64,000 bases of DNA, from positions 94,633,052 to 94,697,051 of the forward strand of contig CM065297.1 in NCBI GenBank assembly GCA_032871835.1. Direction: 5' to 3'. The notes beneath the pieces are model-generated. The model worked only from the letters and a program-made list of their open reading frames with translations. It did no database searches and had not been told where the DNA came from. The stretch is from Dipteronia dyeriana. Its lineage: Eukaryota; Streptophyta; Magnoliopsida; Sapindales; Sapindaceae. How positions within the stretch are numbered: the stretch's first letter is position 1; each line of letters opens with the position of its first letter. The translations under genes and the position numbers were made by a program. Below, piece after piece: positions 1 to 12,078 of this stretch.

Positions 1-1773
1 CGGGGATTCAAAGAAGGACCCCGCTTGGAAAAAGGAATGGGTACTGGCGGAGGGAGACTAGAGGAGCTTCGTATTCGTCGGTGGGCATGAGCTCGAGGTT
101 CCCACCGCCTTTAGTGACAAACCCATATGGGGTCGGGATTCCTTACCCGCTGAGTCTGAAGCCGTGTTGAAGACCATCCTGGCTTGGAATTACTTAAATA
201 TGAAGTTTCCAACCGCTGACCTCTTCGATCCCCGCAGGGTAAACAAGTGCCTGCGGATATTCGGTGCTACTCCTCGTAAGTATCTCGATCTATCTTATTT
301 TTTTTAATTGTTGGATGGTTCAGTTTTGATGATCTTGATTTTTTTTAATAGTGTTTGTTGTTGCTCCAGCTTCTCACGAAGCCCGAAAAGTTGGGATCCC
401 TCATCCTCCTTCCAAATCATCCACGAGAGCTCTCTCGGCTGTTCCGATAAAGGGGGGTCAACCACTAAGGTAGCTGCCTAGCTCGTTCCTTCCTTCTCAT
501 CTTCCCAGGTGAAGTCGAATATGGGTATTCTTGCATCTCGAACGGCAAAGGCTCTAAGCCAAGGAAGGTCTGCCTCCCAAGTCGCCAGTAAGACCGCTCA
601 TGCCCCAGCACCAGTAGTCTCTGCTTCAACCGAAGCTCCTCAAGTCACATTATCCCTCTCTACTGATCCGGTTGTATCCCGGGTAGTCGAGGTTCCTAGG
701 GAGCCCGATACCGATATTCCTAAGGTCGCCCCTTCTCGCCCTCATCAATAATAGAGCTCGGAGGGTCAAGACGAGGTCCTGAAGTAATTTGTCACATCCT
801 GTCCAGGTGGCGGGCTTTCTAGGATGACCGCAATACCCGTGGACATCATGATCACCAAAGGGTCCGCCCTTCTAGCCGAGGTAATTGTCGCATTTACTTC
901 TTCATTCAGCTGCTTAATTTGTCATTTTCTAACATGATTTTCCTTTACATGCTTTCAATTTTCAGGTGGCCATGAGGCATCAAATAGCCTTCTTCCTTGA
1001 TCGGGCAACCAGGGCTGAGGCTGAAGCTGAGCGAGCCATTGCTAGCGCGGGCTTAAACCCTGGTCCAGGAGATGACCTCCAGCCAGCACGGAATGGAAAC
1101 ACATCTAGCTGAGCTTCGGTGCGACCATGAGAGGTTGAAGCGGGCTTTTGATCAGGAAAATCTTTGGGCAAAACGGTGGGCTATTCAGCGGGATGACTGG
1201 AAGGTAGAGGCGAAGGCTCTGGATGTCGAAAACCAAACTTTGCAGACTCAAATTACCCAGCTCTAGGCCGAGGTTGAAGCCTCTTTTACCGAGGGGTACT
1301 TCTATGCCTCCTATCAGGTTGCAGAGGCTCTTCCTCCCCCATTCGATCTTTCCAGCATCATCGGCTGGGATAGAGAAGAGGTTATGTCACGGGCCGCGGA
1401 GATGTCTCACCCCTAAAATGATGGAGCTGGTCCTTCTAGGAGGGAGCTGGGAAGAGGTTGGAGGTGCTAGATCTGCCTCCTCCTGTTCTAGCTTTCCCAG
1501 CATCTGCTCCTGGTGAATCCTCTAAGGGGGTCAAGATCGAGGAGCTAGAAGGAGGCCTTGCTGAAGCCCAAGACCCCCCCGCAGTGCTCTTAGGAGTGGA
1601 GTCAACAGAAGGCGGGAACGTGCCTGAGTCAGTGGCCAGCCTTCTTGATGCAGCCATACTGCCTGAAGTTATGGCGGTGATCAATGAAATCGTGGAGGAG
1701 GACCCTGTTGACCGCGAGGCAGCTGGGGCTGATCCCCAGGAGGAAGTGGCAGAGGCGGTAGATGCAGGTAGTC
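1..1773 (+). pseudogene. Antisense accessory gene (PF04195-like 'putative gypsy type transposon' protein) of Tat element D, 5'-truncated by window
   Basis: The plus strand reads as a multi-exon gene matching, block for block, the minus-strand genes at 33913-31300 and 38189-35700. About 15-285 encodes the conserved segment with 'GGHELEVPTAFSDKP' and 'RDSLPAESEA', ending at a GTAAG-type donor. Later exons lie near 370-870 and 965-1770. The last codes for a charged, probably coiled-coil stretch (1072-1266) and an acidic tail (1458-1770). In-frame stops at 58-60 and 1264-1266 mark it as decayed. It lies on the strand opposite to element D's gag-pol, as in E and C. The N-terminal PF04195-like part is outside the window. 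It ends at the junction with the F2 LTR near 1773. The protein's function is unknown. Confidence 0.7.
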
Positions 1774-3467
1774 AAAAAAGATTATGTAAGATATGATCAA
1801 CATTAATCACAAACTAGATTCATGCATATATCTAAACTTGAATCACAAGATATGATTAACAAATCACAAGATCAAGTTTAAATCACAAAAACCTAAAACA
1901 AGCTAAAATCATATGACAATGTCAAATAGATCTAAGCATAATTTCTAGAGCTTATTCCTAATCATAGATTCAACAAATCACATGAATAGATCAAAAGATC
2001 ATAAAAACATGTATTATGTGAGAAATTCGCCCAAGAGAGCCTAATACATGTGAGGAACTATTTTTCTCAAAATCAATCAATCAAAGATCATAAAATAGTC
2101 CTAGAATCAAAGCTAGCACAATACAATCCCAAACATGTGATAACATAAGCAAAATCAAAACCTAACTCAACATGTATGATTTCAATTGAAATTCAATCTA
2201 GCTTTGAAATTTTTCAAAACACTCACAATATACAAATATATGTAGAAGAAGAAAACCCAAGGCAATTGGCCAAGTTTTAAAAGAAAACTTAGAGAGAAAA
2301 TCAATACCTTAGTTGATCTAGCTGCAGTCCCGTTTTTGTATGATTAGACACCAAAAAAAGCAGCAACATTAACTTAAATCTTCATATAAAAGATGGAGGA
2401 TGAATAGATGAACACTCTCAACTTTGAATCACTCAAATCGGAGTTCAAATGAAGAAGTTATGGTGTTTGGAAGGTGAGAAATTTTAGAGAGAAAATTTCT
2501 GCACACTTGATTTGAATTTCTTCTTAGAATGAAATGTGAGAGGGAAATAGTTTATAAAGGAGTAGGAAACTTGGACAAGTGAAATGACCAAGAGGGGAAA
2601 AGAGAAGCCAAGCAAGCTTGCTGCCCGAGATGGCGCGTGGGCATCTCGGGGCAGCATGCCTTTTGCCCTGAGATGGCCACGCGCCATCTCGGGAAAGAAG
2701 TATATGCTAGCTCCTTTCTCCTTCGACCTTCCTTCACGTTCTTCGACCGTTCTCTGGTCTTCGAACTCGGAATTCGAATCCGTTTGCGGAATACGAACCA
2801 TAACTTTCACACAAACATGGAAATATAAGATACTCAACCCAGAAAATAATAATTCTACTCGATATACGAAGACGAAGACAATGTATGAAACATGAGTTGA
2901 AAGTGTAGTATCTTTTGACTTAGAACTTGAAATCAATAGTATGAGTAACCGAAATGACCGGAAATAAATCAAGAATGATTTAAGACAAAATCCAAGTTCA
3001 ATATCCATGTTATACAAACATATACACACACAAACACAATTTACACTAGAATGCAAATTATATAGAGATAGTTTCCAATTATGCATATTCCAAAACATGT
3101 TATTTACAAATCAATGCATGAGCATTCATCTTAAAGTGTGTGAATGTGTTATACATGGTGCACAACGATGCAGGGACACATATGAATGAATTGTATGTGT
3201 GTGCCTATAAAGGTGCACAACTATGCAGGGACACAAATGTATGATATGTGTGTGTGTGCCTGAGTCTTGTAAGAGAAAGATAAGATCTTAGTATACCTTT
3301 GTAGAACCAAATTGCATCCTTTCTCTTTGAAGACTTAGAACTTACTTTGACTTGTTGTTTCTTCTTCCTTGAAGCTTGAATCATCATGAACCTAAACAAC
3401 TAAGTCATTACAAGTAAACATCATTTTGATATGGAATTCATGCCAATACAAACTAAAACCTAACAAT
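1774..3467 (-). repeat. 3' LTR of F2, truncated
   Basis: It matches 8252-9929, 40810-42503 and 48898-50593 along its whole length. It begins (minus strand) TGTTAGGTTTT just after a purine-rich tract. The last ~905 bp present in the other three LTRs are missing, and the sequence passes directly into D's antisense gene at about 1773. Confidence 0.85.
2624..2693 (-). promoter_or_regulatory. GC-rich hairpin in F-family LTR promoter region (copy 1)
   Basis: A 17-base arm, CCCGAGATGGCGCGTGG, is repeated exactly inverted at the other end of this 70-bp block, and the complementarity continues inward to about 30 bp with few mismatches. It lies in AT-rich LTR DNA about 65 bp upstream (minus-strand sense) of a TATA-like TTTATAAA at 2551-2558. 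A structural or promoter role is inferred. Confidence 0.6.
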
Positions 3468-3482
3468 CTCCCCCTTTGGCAA
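3468..3482 (-). other. Polypurine tract of F2
   Basis: Minus strand reads GCCAAAGGGGGAGAT immediately before the 3' LTR start TGTTAGG. This is the expected position and composition of a plus-strand DNA primer. Confidence 0.75.
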
Positions 3483-3932
3483 ACTCCATGTCAAAACACT
3501 TATACATTTACTACAAATATAAAGATGAAGATAGGTCACAAAATCACTCCCTCACATTACAATGAGTAAGATTCCTATAACTAATCTTCACCAACTCTTG
3601 AACTTCATCTTGATCTTCTCTTGAAGCAACCTACAAATCATCTCAAAGCACAATGCATATACAAGAGAAAAACAACAAATGGCAACATATAATATGGATA
3701 AGAATAAACAATTAAGTCCACAAATACATGTATCTCCCCCTCAATACATGCCAAATACAAAATTCTTAACCAAATCTTAAGACTAATTATTACAAGCCAT
3801 TAAAAGTTCAAAAGTTCACAAAAACAACATAAAAAGGAAACTAAGTAACTAGCAATTCATAACAATTCTTTCTCCCCCTTTTTGACATGAAATGATGCCA
3901 AAAGGTAAGAAATATACCATGAGACTCAAATA

Positions 3933-4169
3933 CTAGCTACTAGATCCACCAAAGAAAGATGTGTGTGTAGTTGACCTAACATAATGCTTGAGAGGTGGTC
4001 TTAAACTTGATGCAATACACTCCTCCAACTCTTTTATTCTAGCATCTTGTTTTTCAACTATAGCACTAAGCTCATCAACCTTCTTCTTCAAATCGCTTTT
4101 AAGAGAATAGATTTTCAACATTTGAGCGTGTGTGTGCATGTGGCTCGTCATTCCATTTATATTTTTCAA
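3933..4169 (-). pseudogene. C-terminal remnant of the F-family second ORF
   Basis: The last ~50 residues (DARIKELEECIASS..., ending TSFFGGSSS) match the C-terminus of the 353-codon ORF at 42975-44036 in F1. The upstream ~1.47 kb, including the domain part of the ORF, is deleted here, with the break near 4105 compared with F1. Confidence 0.65.
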
Positions 4170-4929
4170 CCCGAGCTCATTTGATTTTCAACTAAGCTCC
4201 TTTTTAAGCCTTCCTCCTTTTCTTTTTAGGCTTTGAATCAAAGAATTTTTTTTTATGATTTCATTTCAACACTTCTTTGATTTTTCCTTTTTTTTTTTAC
4301 ATAAACAAAAATTCACTTCATGACGACTTTCACTAATCACAATGGTGTAACTCTTTCCAACATTGGGTAGCTTTCATAACCAAGGTGTGTAGCCCTTTTC
4401 ATGAAGGTGCTCGTTGAGTTCAATGTAATTGCCGAAGCAAAATGGATACTAACCATAGTTCATTTTAAATGTACTTAAGCACAAAAACTTCAAGGTGTAT
4501 CCAATGTTTACATATTAGTAAACTCAACCTACTAGCAAAACATATAAGAGAAGCAAGGTGCAATTTTTAGAAAACCAAGATTTTATGGCTCATAAGCACA
4601 TGATCTAAGAGCAATAAGTAGAGACTTATTCAAGATCATTACTTCTCTAATGAGTAGCTTTCAAAGAATATAAAGCTCATATTTTCAAAAGTAATGCCAC
4701 TCAATATACCAAACACAAACAATCATCAAAGTTAAGATCAATGTGAACAATATCACTATTAGATCCTAAAATAGTAAATGTCAATGAGAACCATATGTAT
4801 GCTATACAAAATTCTCTAATATGACATGCTATGAGATGTATGTCAAAAATTGATTCAAAAGATGAATATCTAAGAGAACATGCATTAGAGTATAGATATA
4901 CCTTTTTGCACATTATATTCACCAAATAT
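4170..4929 (-). other. Non-coding interior of F2
   Basis: AT-rich sequence closely matching 44620-45435 in F1. No pol motif or long conserved ORF is visible on either strand; short ORFs here are not preserved in frame between the copies. Confidence 0.6.
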
Positions 4930-7262
4930 CATACTTCCGCCCTTTTCATGAGCACTCTTGCCTTGAATGTCCTCATGACACCAAGTTGACGATGTTTCAC
5001 AACAAGAGTATAAAAAGTATAATATCTCAACTCAATCAACACATATAACAAAAGAACTTCTTCAAAGTTAATCAACAAATTTTGACCATAATAACAAACA
5101 TGATGTGAGATAACCAAGTTCATATCAATACATGGAGTATTCAAAGCTAGCAAGCAAGAATTCTCAACACAGTTGATATATAGCCTCAAAGTTATCTCAC
5201 ATGTGCTTCTTATTTTAGTGATAAGAGCACTCACCCTTGAACCACTTGTTCTTGGTTGTACCTGCACAAACATTTCCAATATCATCCTTGACAACAATAT
5301 TAAATATAGAGTAAAGTCCTTCAAAGACTTGATTAACAAGAATATAATTAACACACTCTTCCTTAACATTTTCAACACAAGCTTTGTCAAGTTGAACAAG
5401 ATTAGAATTTTTTTTACTCCACAACTTTTTCTCATGCTTAGCAATATTATCATGTTTCTTAACTTTCAAGGCCTTAGCATGTTCAAGTTGAAGTTTAATC
5501 TCTTTATCCCTAGATTCATTTCCTAATTTGCATTTTTCAATATATTTATAACACCTAGGCTTAAAATGACCTATTATGTTGCAATAATGGCAAATTAGAA
5601 TAAAAGATGAGATTGTACCTTTTGGAGGTGAACTAGCTTCACTAGGAGTTTGCAAAGATACCTTGTTCGCCAACTGCTTCTTGGCTTTTGATCTTATCTT
5701 CTTGTGTGGTTTCTTATCAATCACGACTTTATCCAAGTGAATAGAAAGTGGTGCTTCCAAAAGCTCCTCTTCAACTACCAAGTCGTCTTCACCACTATGA
5801 GAGTTAACAAGATTCCTAACACTAGACACACTAACCAAATCATTCACTAAGTCCTTGATAGCCTCCTTAGCCTGTCTATTTCTTCCATCAATTCTTGTTC
5901 TCTCTTCCTCAAAGAAGATATCACATTATCCTTCTCAAGGTTAATCATTTCAAGTTCTCTAAACTTCTTCATAATATCACCTTTTTCACCAAGAAGTCTA
6001 TGAGTAACAACCACAAACTCATCTAGTTGCTTCTTGATCAAATCATCCTTCTCAACTACTTCTATTTGAGCATTGTCTCAAGCTTCTTCATGCTTTTCTA
6101 TCTTTTTCAACAACTCAAGATTAGTAGGAATGGAACTAGAGTTTCCATCATGATTTGCATCAAGGTTCTTGTTCAAAGATATTGTACTACCAACATCTAG
6201 TGAAGAATGAGAAGCCGTTAGAGCTACAAAGTTGCTCACCAACTCTTCATCACTTGAAGACTCACTACTAGAGCTCTCATTGTCACTAGAATTATCATCA
6301 CTCAAAGTAGCCGCCAACACTTTGCCTTTCTTATCTTTCTTAGATGGCTTCTTGGTGCACTCACTAGAAAAGTGACCAAAACCTTGACAATTATAGCATT
6401 GAACCTCTTTCTTTTTCATGGCTTGACTATTTGTCACAATCCTTGGAGATGATGTTCAATTGACTCCTTTTTCCTTGGAAGACTTGCCTTTAGGCTTGAC
6501 ATTCTTCTTTAGAAACTTCTTGAACCTTTTAACCAAGAGTGCAATTTTTTCATTTTCATCATCACTCTCCTCCTCAATAGCATTGAGAGTGATTCCTTTG
6601 CTCTTAATCTTTGGCTTCAAGTACATCTCATAAGTTTGGAGAGACCAAAGCAACTCATCGATGTTCATACTATCCACATCCTTGCTTTCCTCAATGGCTG
6701 TCACCTTTGATTCAAATCTCTTAGGAAGAGACCTAAGGATTTTCCAATTTAAACGCTCTTTTGATATAGGTACTCCAAGTGCTTGACATTGGTTAGCTAT
6801 GTTAAAAAGCCGGAATTGGAAGTCTTCGAACTTTTCTTCCTCACCCATACTTAAACCTTCAAATTGTGATGCCAACATTTGAAGCCTCGATTTCTTCACC
6901 GCTAAGGTTCCTTCATTAGTAACTTGAAGAGTATCCTAGGCTTCTTTTGCGGATTCAAGATTTTGAATGTAGGAGAATTGATGCCCATCAACTCCTCCAA
7001 AGATGGCATTCATAACACGATGGTGCCATTCCTCAAACTCATTCGTTGTCCATTCACTTCTTGGCTTGAGTATCATGGTTCCATCCTCTAAAACCTTGGT
7101 AGGAGGCCTATAACCTTCTTCCACTACCATCCAAACCCTTTAATCAATAGAGCGGATGTAGGCTTTCATCCTCAACTTCCAATACCTATAGTTAGTGCCA
7201 CGAAGTAATGGTAGCCTAGTACTTGAGGCTTCTTCCGCCATTACATCATCTTGTAAACCCAT
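4930..7262 (-). pseudogene. Copia-type gag polyprotein of F2, frameshifted
   Basis: Reading right to left, the likely start is near 7262 (MGLQDDVMAE). It is followed by a DUF4219/UBN2-type gag region (YWKLRMKAYI; then 6899-6456 with 'QFEGLSMGEEEKFEDFQFRL'), a CCHC zinc knuckle (CYNCQGFGHFSSEC, about 6360-6400), a serine/acid-rich stretch, a heptad-like charged region (5847-6041), and a second CCHC-like motif (CHYCNIIGHFKPRCYKY, about 5540-5590). The double-knuckle layout resembles SIRE/Maximus-lineage copia gag. An in-frame stop (about 7140) and frameshifts break it. The aspartic protease and pol expected downstream are absent. In life this protein would package element RNA; this copy is dead. 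Confidence 0.8.
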
Positions 7263-7332
7263 GACTTCAAACGGCTTGCAAAAACCGTGAAAGTATCACC
7301 CCTGACTCACACTAAGTACAATCTAGTGTCCT

Positions 7333-7344
7333 GCTCTGATTCCA
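7333..7344 (-). other. Primer-binding site of F2 (initiator tRNA-Met type)
   Basis: Minus strand reads TGGAATCAGAGC two bases inside the 5' LTR, one mismatch from TGGTATCAGAGC, the standard plant iMet primer site. Confidence 0.8.
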
Positions 7345-7346
7345 AT

Positions 7347-9929
7347 TGAAAATACAATCACGGTTAAATGCTCAAGGATAACCTAGAGGGGGGTGAATAG
7401 GTTAGACATCTTTTTCGACTCCCTTAGAAACAAACAAAAGTTTATCCCTTTAGATTGCATGTATCACAATATATATATTAATTAAAGACAATTAATCAAT
7501 ATATAAAGACAATGAAAGTGTGATACAAACAAGTAATTGTAACACATACACAATCTATATTATAGAAAAGAAGTTAACATACATAAAGAGTTCTATCCAC
7601 AATACAAATATTAAAGAGATAGGGATAGAGAAAAGTTGACACAAGATATAACGTGGTAAACCTCCGAAGTGGAAACATCCACGGGCTAGCAGCCACCGGC
7701 AAACAAAATCCACTAGTAGATAAGACAAGTACAATCTCTCAAGTGACCTCTTCACCTAGAAGCTACCCTCTTATCCTACTCTAGAAGTTGCCGCCCTATG
7801 CTCAACAATCTGAGGCTTCACACCTTTTGTCAAGACTTCCTTGCTCACATTATCCAGATCCTCACAACCCAAGGAAAGACTTCTTGCTCAACTATCTGAG
7901 TCTTTCCGACTCTAGTCAAGACTTCTTTGCTCACCTATCCGAGTTCTCCTATCTCTAGGCAAGACTTCTTGCTCGACTATCCAAGGCTTCACACCTCTAG
8001 CCAAAACTTTCTTGCTCGACAATCCGAGGCTTCACACCTCTTGCCAAGACTTCTTGCTCAAATCCATAGGTCTCACACCTATTATCAAGACTTCCTTCTC
8101 ACAAGGCATCTAGGTGATCATGAATGCAAAACACAAACAAGCACACAACATAGAATGCTATGATCAACACATCCTATGGTAAATACTAGACATGAGCATG
8201 AATGCACAAATCACATATAGTCTAGTTAATCATGCATGAGTAGTCAATCTAGATTATGTAAGATATGATCAACATTAATCACAAACTAGATTCATGCATA
8301 TATCTAAACTTGAATCACAAGATATGATCAACAAATCACAAAAACCTAAAACATGCTAAAATCATATGACAATGTCAAATAGATCTAAGCATAAGTTCTA
8401 GAGCATATTCCTAATTATAGATTCAACAAATCACATGAATAGCTCAAAAGAACATAAACACATGTATTATGTGAGAAATTCGGCCAAGAGAGCCTAATAC
8501 ATGTGAGGAACTATTTTTCTCAAAATCAATCTATCAAAGATCATCAAATAGCCCTAGAATCAAAGCTAGCAAAATACAATCTCAAACATGTGATAACATA
8601 GGCAAAATCAAAACCTAACTCAACATGTATGATTTCAATTGAAACTCAATCTAGCTTCGAAAGTGTTCAAAACACAAATCAAAACACTCACAATATACAA
8701 ATATATGTAGAAGAAGAAAACCCAAGGCAATTGACCAAGTTTTAAAAGAAAACTTAGAGAGAAAATCAATACTTTAGTTGATCTAGGTGCAGCCCCGTTT
8801 TTGTATGATTAGACACCAAAAAAAGTAGCAAAATAAACTCAAACCTTCAGAGAAAAGATGGAGGATGATCAGATGAACACTTTCAACATGGAATCACTCA
8901 AATCAGAGTTTAAATGAAGAAGTTATGGTGTTTGGATAGTGAGAAAATTTAGAGAGAAAATATCTGCACACTTGATTTGAATTTCTTCTTAGAATGAAAT
9001 GTGAGAGGGAAAGAGTTTATAAAGGAGTAGGAAACTTGGACAAGTGAAGTGACCAAGAGGGGAAAAGAGAAGCCAAGCAAGCTTGCTGCCCGAGGTGGCA
9101 CGTGGGCATCTAGGGGCAGCAAGCCTTCTGCCCCGAGATGGCCACGCGTCATCTAGGGAAAGAAGTATATGCTTGCTTCTTTCTCCTTCAACCTTCCTTC
9201 GCATTCTTCGACCGTTCTCTGGTCTTCAAACTCGGAATTCGAATCCGTTTGCGGAATACGAACCATAACTTTCACACAAACATGGAAATATAAGATACTC
9301 AACCTAGAAAATAATAATTCTACTCGATATACGAAGACGAAGACAACGTATGAAACATGAGTTGAAAGTGTAGTATCTTTTGACTTAGAACTTGAAATCA
9401 ATAGTATGAGTAACCGAAATGACCGTAACTCAATCAAGAATGATTTAAGACTAAATCTAGGTTCAATATCCATTTTATAAAAACATATACACACACAAAC
9501 ACAATTCACACAACAATGCAAACTACATAGAGATAGTTTCCAATCATGCATATTCCAAAACATGTTATTTCCAAACCAATGCATGAGCATTCATCTTAAA
9601 GCATGTGAATGTGTTATACATGGTGCACAATGACTCAGGGACACATATGAATGAATTGTATGTGTATGCCTATAAAGGTGCACAATGATGCAGGGACACA
9701 AATGTATGATATGTGTTTGTGTGCCTGAGCCTTGTAAGAGAAAGATAAGGTCTTAGTATACCTTTGTAGAACCAAATTGCATCCTTTCTCTTTGAAGACT
9801 TAGAACTTGCTTTGACTTGTTGTTTCTTCTTCCTTGAAGCTTGAATCATCATGAACTTAAACAACTAAGTCATTACAAGTAAACATCATTTTGATGTGAA
9901 TTCATGCCAACACAAACTAAAACTTAACA
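7347..9929 (-). repeat. 5' LTR of F2 (2583 bp)
   Basis: Full-length LTR, matching 39905-42503 and 47976-50593. On the minus strand it runs TGTTA(A)GTTTTAG... to ...GTGATTGTATTTTCA. It contains a run of degenerate ~55-60 bp tandem units built on 'caagacttcttgctc / ggcttcacacctct' (about 7795-8105), the GC-rich hairpin (9089-9158) and a TATA-like TTTATAAA (9016-9023). Confidence 0.9.
9089..9158 (-). promoter_or_regulatory. GC-rich hairpin in F-family LTR (copy 2)
   Basis: Same 70-bp inverted-repeat block as 2624-2693, with some arm mismatches. The left arm contains CACGTGG (a G-box core). Confidence 0.55.
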
Positions 9930-10260
9930 CCAAGGCATCAGAAGGGCTATCTAGCTATTTCCTGGTCTCGAGATCTAGATGGCAACTATGCTCTTACACT
10001 CAAATCCTTCTTGGGGGTGGTAGCCCGACCAAGGCATCAGGTGGGCTACCTAGCTATATCTTAGTCTCGAGATCTGGATGGCAACTATGCTCTTACACTC
10101 AGATCCTTCTTAGGGGTGGTAGCCCTACCAAGGCATTAGAAGGGCTATCTAGCTATTTCCTGGTCTTGAGATCTGGATGAAAACTATGCTCTTACACTCA
10201 GATCCTTCTTGGCCGGGGGTAGTGCCGGCCAAGGCATCACGAGTGGAGAGGGGGCTTCCT
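9930..10260 (-). repeat. ~100-bp tandem repeats, D, between pol and accessory gene
   Basis: About three and a half units carrying 'GAAATAGCTAGATAGCCC' (minus strand) recur every ~100 bp, interspersed with 'GTGTAAGAGCATAGTTG'. The same repeat occupies 30135-30700 in element E. Coding potential is not preserved. Confidence 0.8.
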
Positions 10261-10439
10261 CTGCTTACCCCTGGATTTGAGGTGATAATGTCGATTTTTC
10301 CATGTATACCCAAATCATTGTAGGACATAGCTGGAGATAGAGTAAATAAGAAAAGCAAGCTTTATTGATATGGTGGATGGAGTACATTACTATCGAAAAA
10401 AAAACCTAGCCGGAGGTCACATACTTTTGAGTCTCCTGT

Positions 10440-11228
10440 TCAAGGGTAGAATTTCCTTAGGTGATCCGCATTCCAAGTATGGTCGATGAGTCGGCCATTC
10501 ATATCCTCGAGCTTGTACTCCCTATTACAGATCACCATCTTTATTAGGTATGGTCCTTCCCAGTTGGGCCCTAGGACCCCGTATGACCTCTTCCTGGTGT
10601 TCAACATCACTTTCCTGAGGACTGGATCCCCTTCTTTGAAGCTTCGGGACGACATGCACTCCGGAGGGAGGTGACTCAAGTTTGCAGCCTTCTGGCATGC
10701 CTCATAGGTTTGCACCAAGTTCTTAGCATCCTGATGGATGGTCGGCCAATAATACCCCATGCGGAGAACCTGATATGCCAAGGCCTTTCCACTAACATGG
10801 TTCCCGCATTTCTCGGAATGAACCTCTCTCAAAACCCACTTGGCATCTTCAGGGTGTAGACATTGGAGCAGGGGAAGGGATTTCCCCTTTCGGTATAAAT
10901 GCCCATCCACCATACAATATCGGACTGTGAGCTTTTTAACCCTCCTAGCTTGGTCGGGCTCCCCAGGGAGTTTCTCGTCCTGTAGATATTCTGTTATTGG
11001 ATCTATCCAGCATGGCTGTCGGTCCAGGGTATAAGCTTCCTTACATGTCATAATGCTAGGTAGGAGGATTACTTGAATAGGGACTCCGTGAGGTAGGGTC
11101 TGGCCACCATATGCAGCTATCTTGGCAAGGATGTCAGCCCGGTGATTTAGTTGTCGAGGTATCTGCTCGATTCTGAATCCCTTAAATCTGCTTTTGAGTT
11201 GTTGCACCAATTTCAGGTAAGCGATCAT
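10440..11228 (-). pseudogene. D pol: end of second RNase H, integrase zinc finger and integrase C-terminus, catalytic core missing
   Basis: A 262-codon open frame. It starts in the archaeal-type RNase H tail (YLKLVQQLKSRF, NHRADILAKIAAYG). It continues through the H2C2 integrase zinc-finger region (REVHSEKCGNHVSGKALA, then VLRMGYYWPT and EACQ), then jumps after 'NLSHLPPE' to the integrase C-terminal region (FKEGDPVLRKV, NWEGPYLI, WNADHLRKFYP). The DDE core expected between them is absent, yet the frame is kept, so this looks like an in-frame internal deletion. Ends at 10440. Confidence 0.85.
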
Positions 11229-11237
11229 GTTATCCCC

Positions 11238-11852
11238 TTAAGCCTGATAATCCCCAGGAACTTGGTTGACCACGAGTGAATAGTCACTCTTGATATTCAG
11301 GTAATCAACCCCGAGCTCTATGGCAGCCTTTATCCCAGCTAATAGGGCTTCGTACTCTGCCTCATTGTTCGTGGCTTTAAATTCAAACCTGAAACAATGG
11401 CAGCACTCAGTTCCTTCTGGGTCGATGAGGACTATGCCTGCTCCTCCCACAGATTGCTCGGAAGCTTCGTCAGTGTAGAGAGTCCATAACTCGCAGCCCT
11501 CTGGCCAGTTGTCAGATTCTAGAGTCCTCTCCAAGGTTACATCTGTTACCGTAGGGGTTACCTGATCTGAAGGTACTAAGAGCTCGGCTACAAAGTCTGC
11601 TAGTGCCTGAGCTTTTATCGCGGTCCTAGGCTTATACTTTAAATCAAACTGGGTAAGCTCTAGGGCCCATAGAACCAGCCTTCCAGAAACATCCTGCCTT
11701 TGCAAGAATTGGCGGAGGGGTTGGTCTGTCACCACTGCTATTGAATGAGCATGGAAGTAGGGACGAAGTTTCCTTGCCGAGGTCACCAAGGCGTAAGCGA
11801 GCTTCTCCAATAGAGTGTAGTTCTTTTCGGGCCTAGTTAGAGCATGACTCAC
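11238..11852 (-). pseudogene. D pol: retroviral-type RNase H followed by archaeal-type RNase H
   Basis: The first part has the connection/RNase H signature (PEKNYTLLEKLAYALVTSAR, VVTDQPLRQFLQ, SGRLVLWALELTQFDLKY). The second part has the aRNH pattern 'LYTDEASEQSVGGAGIVLI', then 'TNNEAEYEALLAGIKAA' and 'DYSLVVNQV'. Two RNase H domains in tandem mark the Tat lineage. The aRNH first Asp is retained here, unlike in E. A stop near 11238 separates it from the next frame. Confidence 0.85.
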
Positions 11853-12078
11853 ATAGTAGATAGGTCAATGGATCCTATCCCTGCATTCCTTGACCAAGGC
11901 CCTACTCACGGCTGTTTCTGAAAGGACCAAGTATATTTGGAGCTCTTTTCCCGGATTTGGTTTGACCAGCAGTAAAGGGCTTGTTAGGTTTCTTTTCAAA
12001 TCTTGGAAAGTTTGTTCGCTCTTATGACCCCACTTCATGTTTCTTCCTTGCTTAATAGCTTTGAAGAATGGTAGGCAC

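Larger units (their letters stand above)
1774..9929 (-). mobile_element. F2: non-autonomous copia-derived LTR element with gag only (TR-GAG-like)
   Basis: On the minus strand this reads 5' LTR (7347-9929), tRNA-iMet-type primer site, decayed gag, non-coding DNA, a purine-rich tract, then 3' LTR (1774-3467). LTR ends are TGTTAGG...TTTTCA. No reverse transcriptase, RNase H or integrase motif is visible in the 3.9-kb interior. It is inserted in Tat element D: the outer end of the right LTR (9929) abuts D's tandem repeats, and the left LTR has lost about 905 bp of its outer end and abuts D's antisense gene. F1 at 39905-50593 is a fuller copy. Relative to F1, F2 lacks about 1.47 kb of the interior near 4105. 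Confidence 0.85.

Noticed and set aside
2484..3098. 204-codon open frame on the minus strand, with similar ones at 9153-9590, 41827-42132 and 49997-50215
   Set aside because: They lie wholly inside the F LTRs, differ in frame and length between copies, and have no recognisable domain; LTR sequence, not genes.
3007..3250. Telomere- or satellite-like TG-rich stretch
   Set aside because: A two-unit ~62-bp duplication (TGCACAACGATGCAGGGACAC) plus short TG runs, present in every F LTR; not telomeric.
5173..5526. Plus-strand ORFs opposite gag (also 45646-46032 and 46328-46660)
   Set aside because: Antisense shadows of the coding strand of gag.
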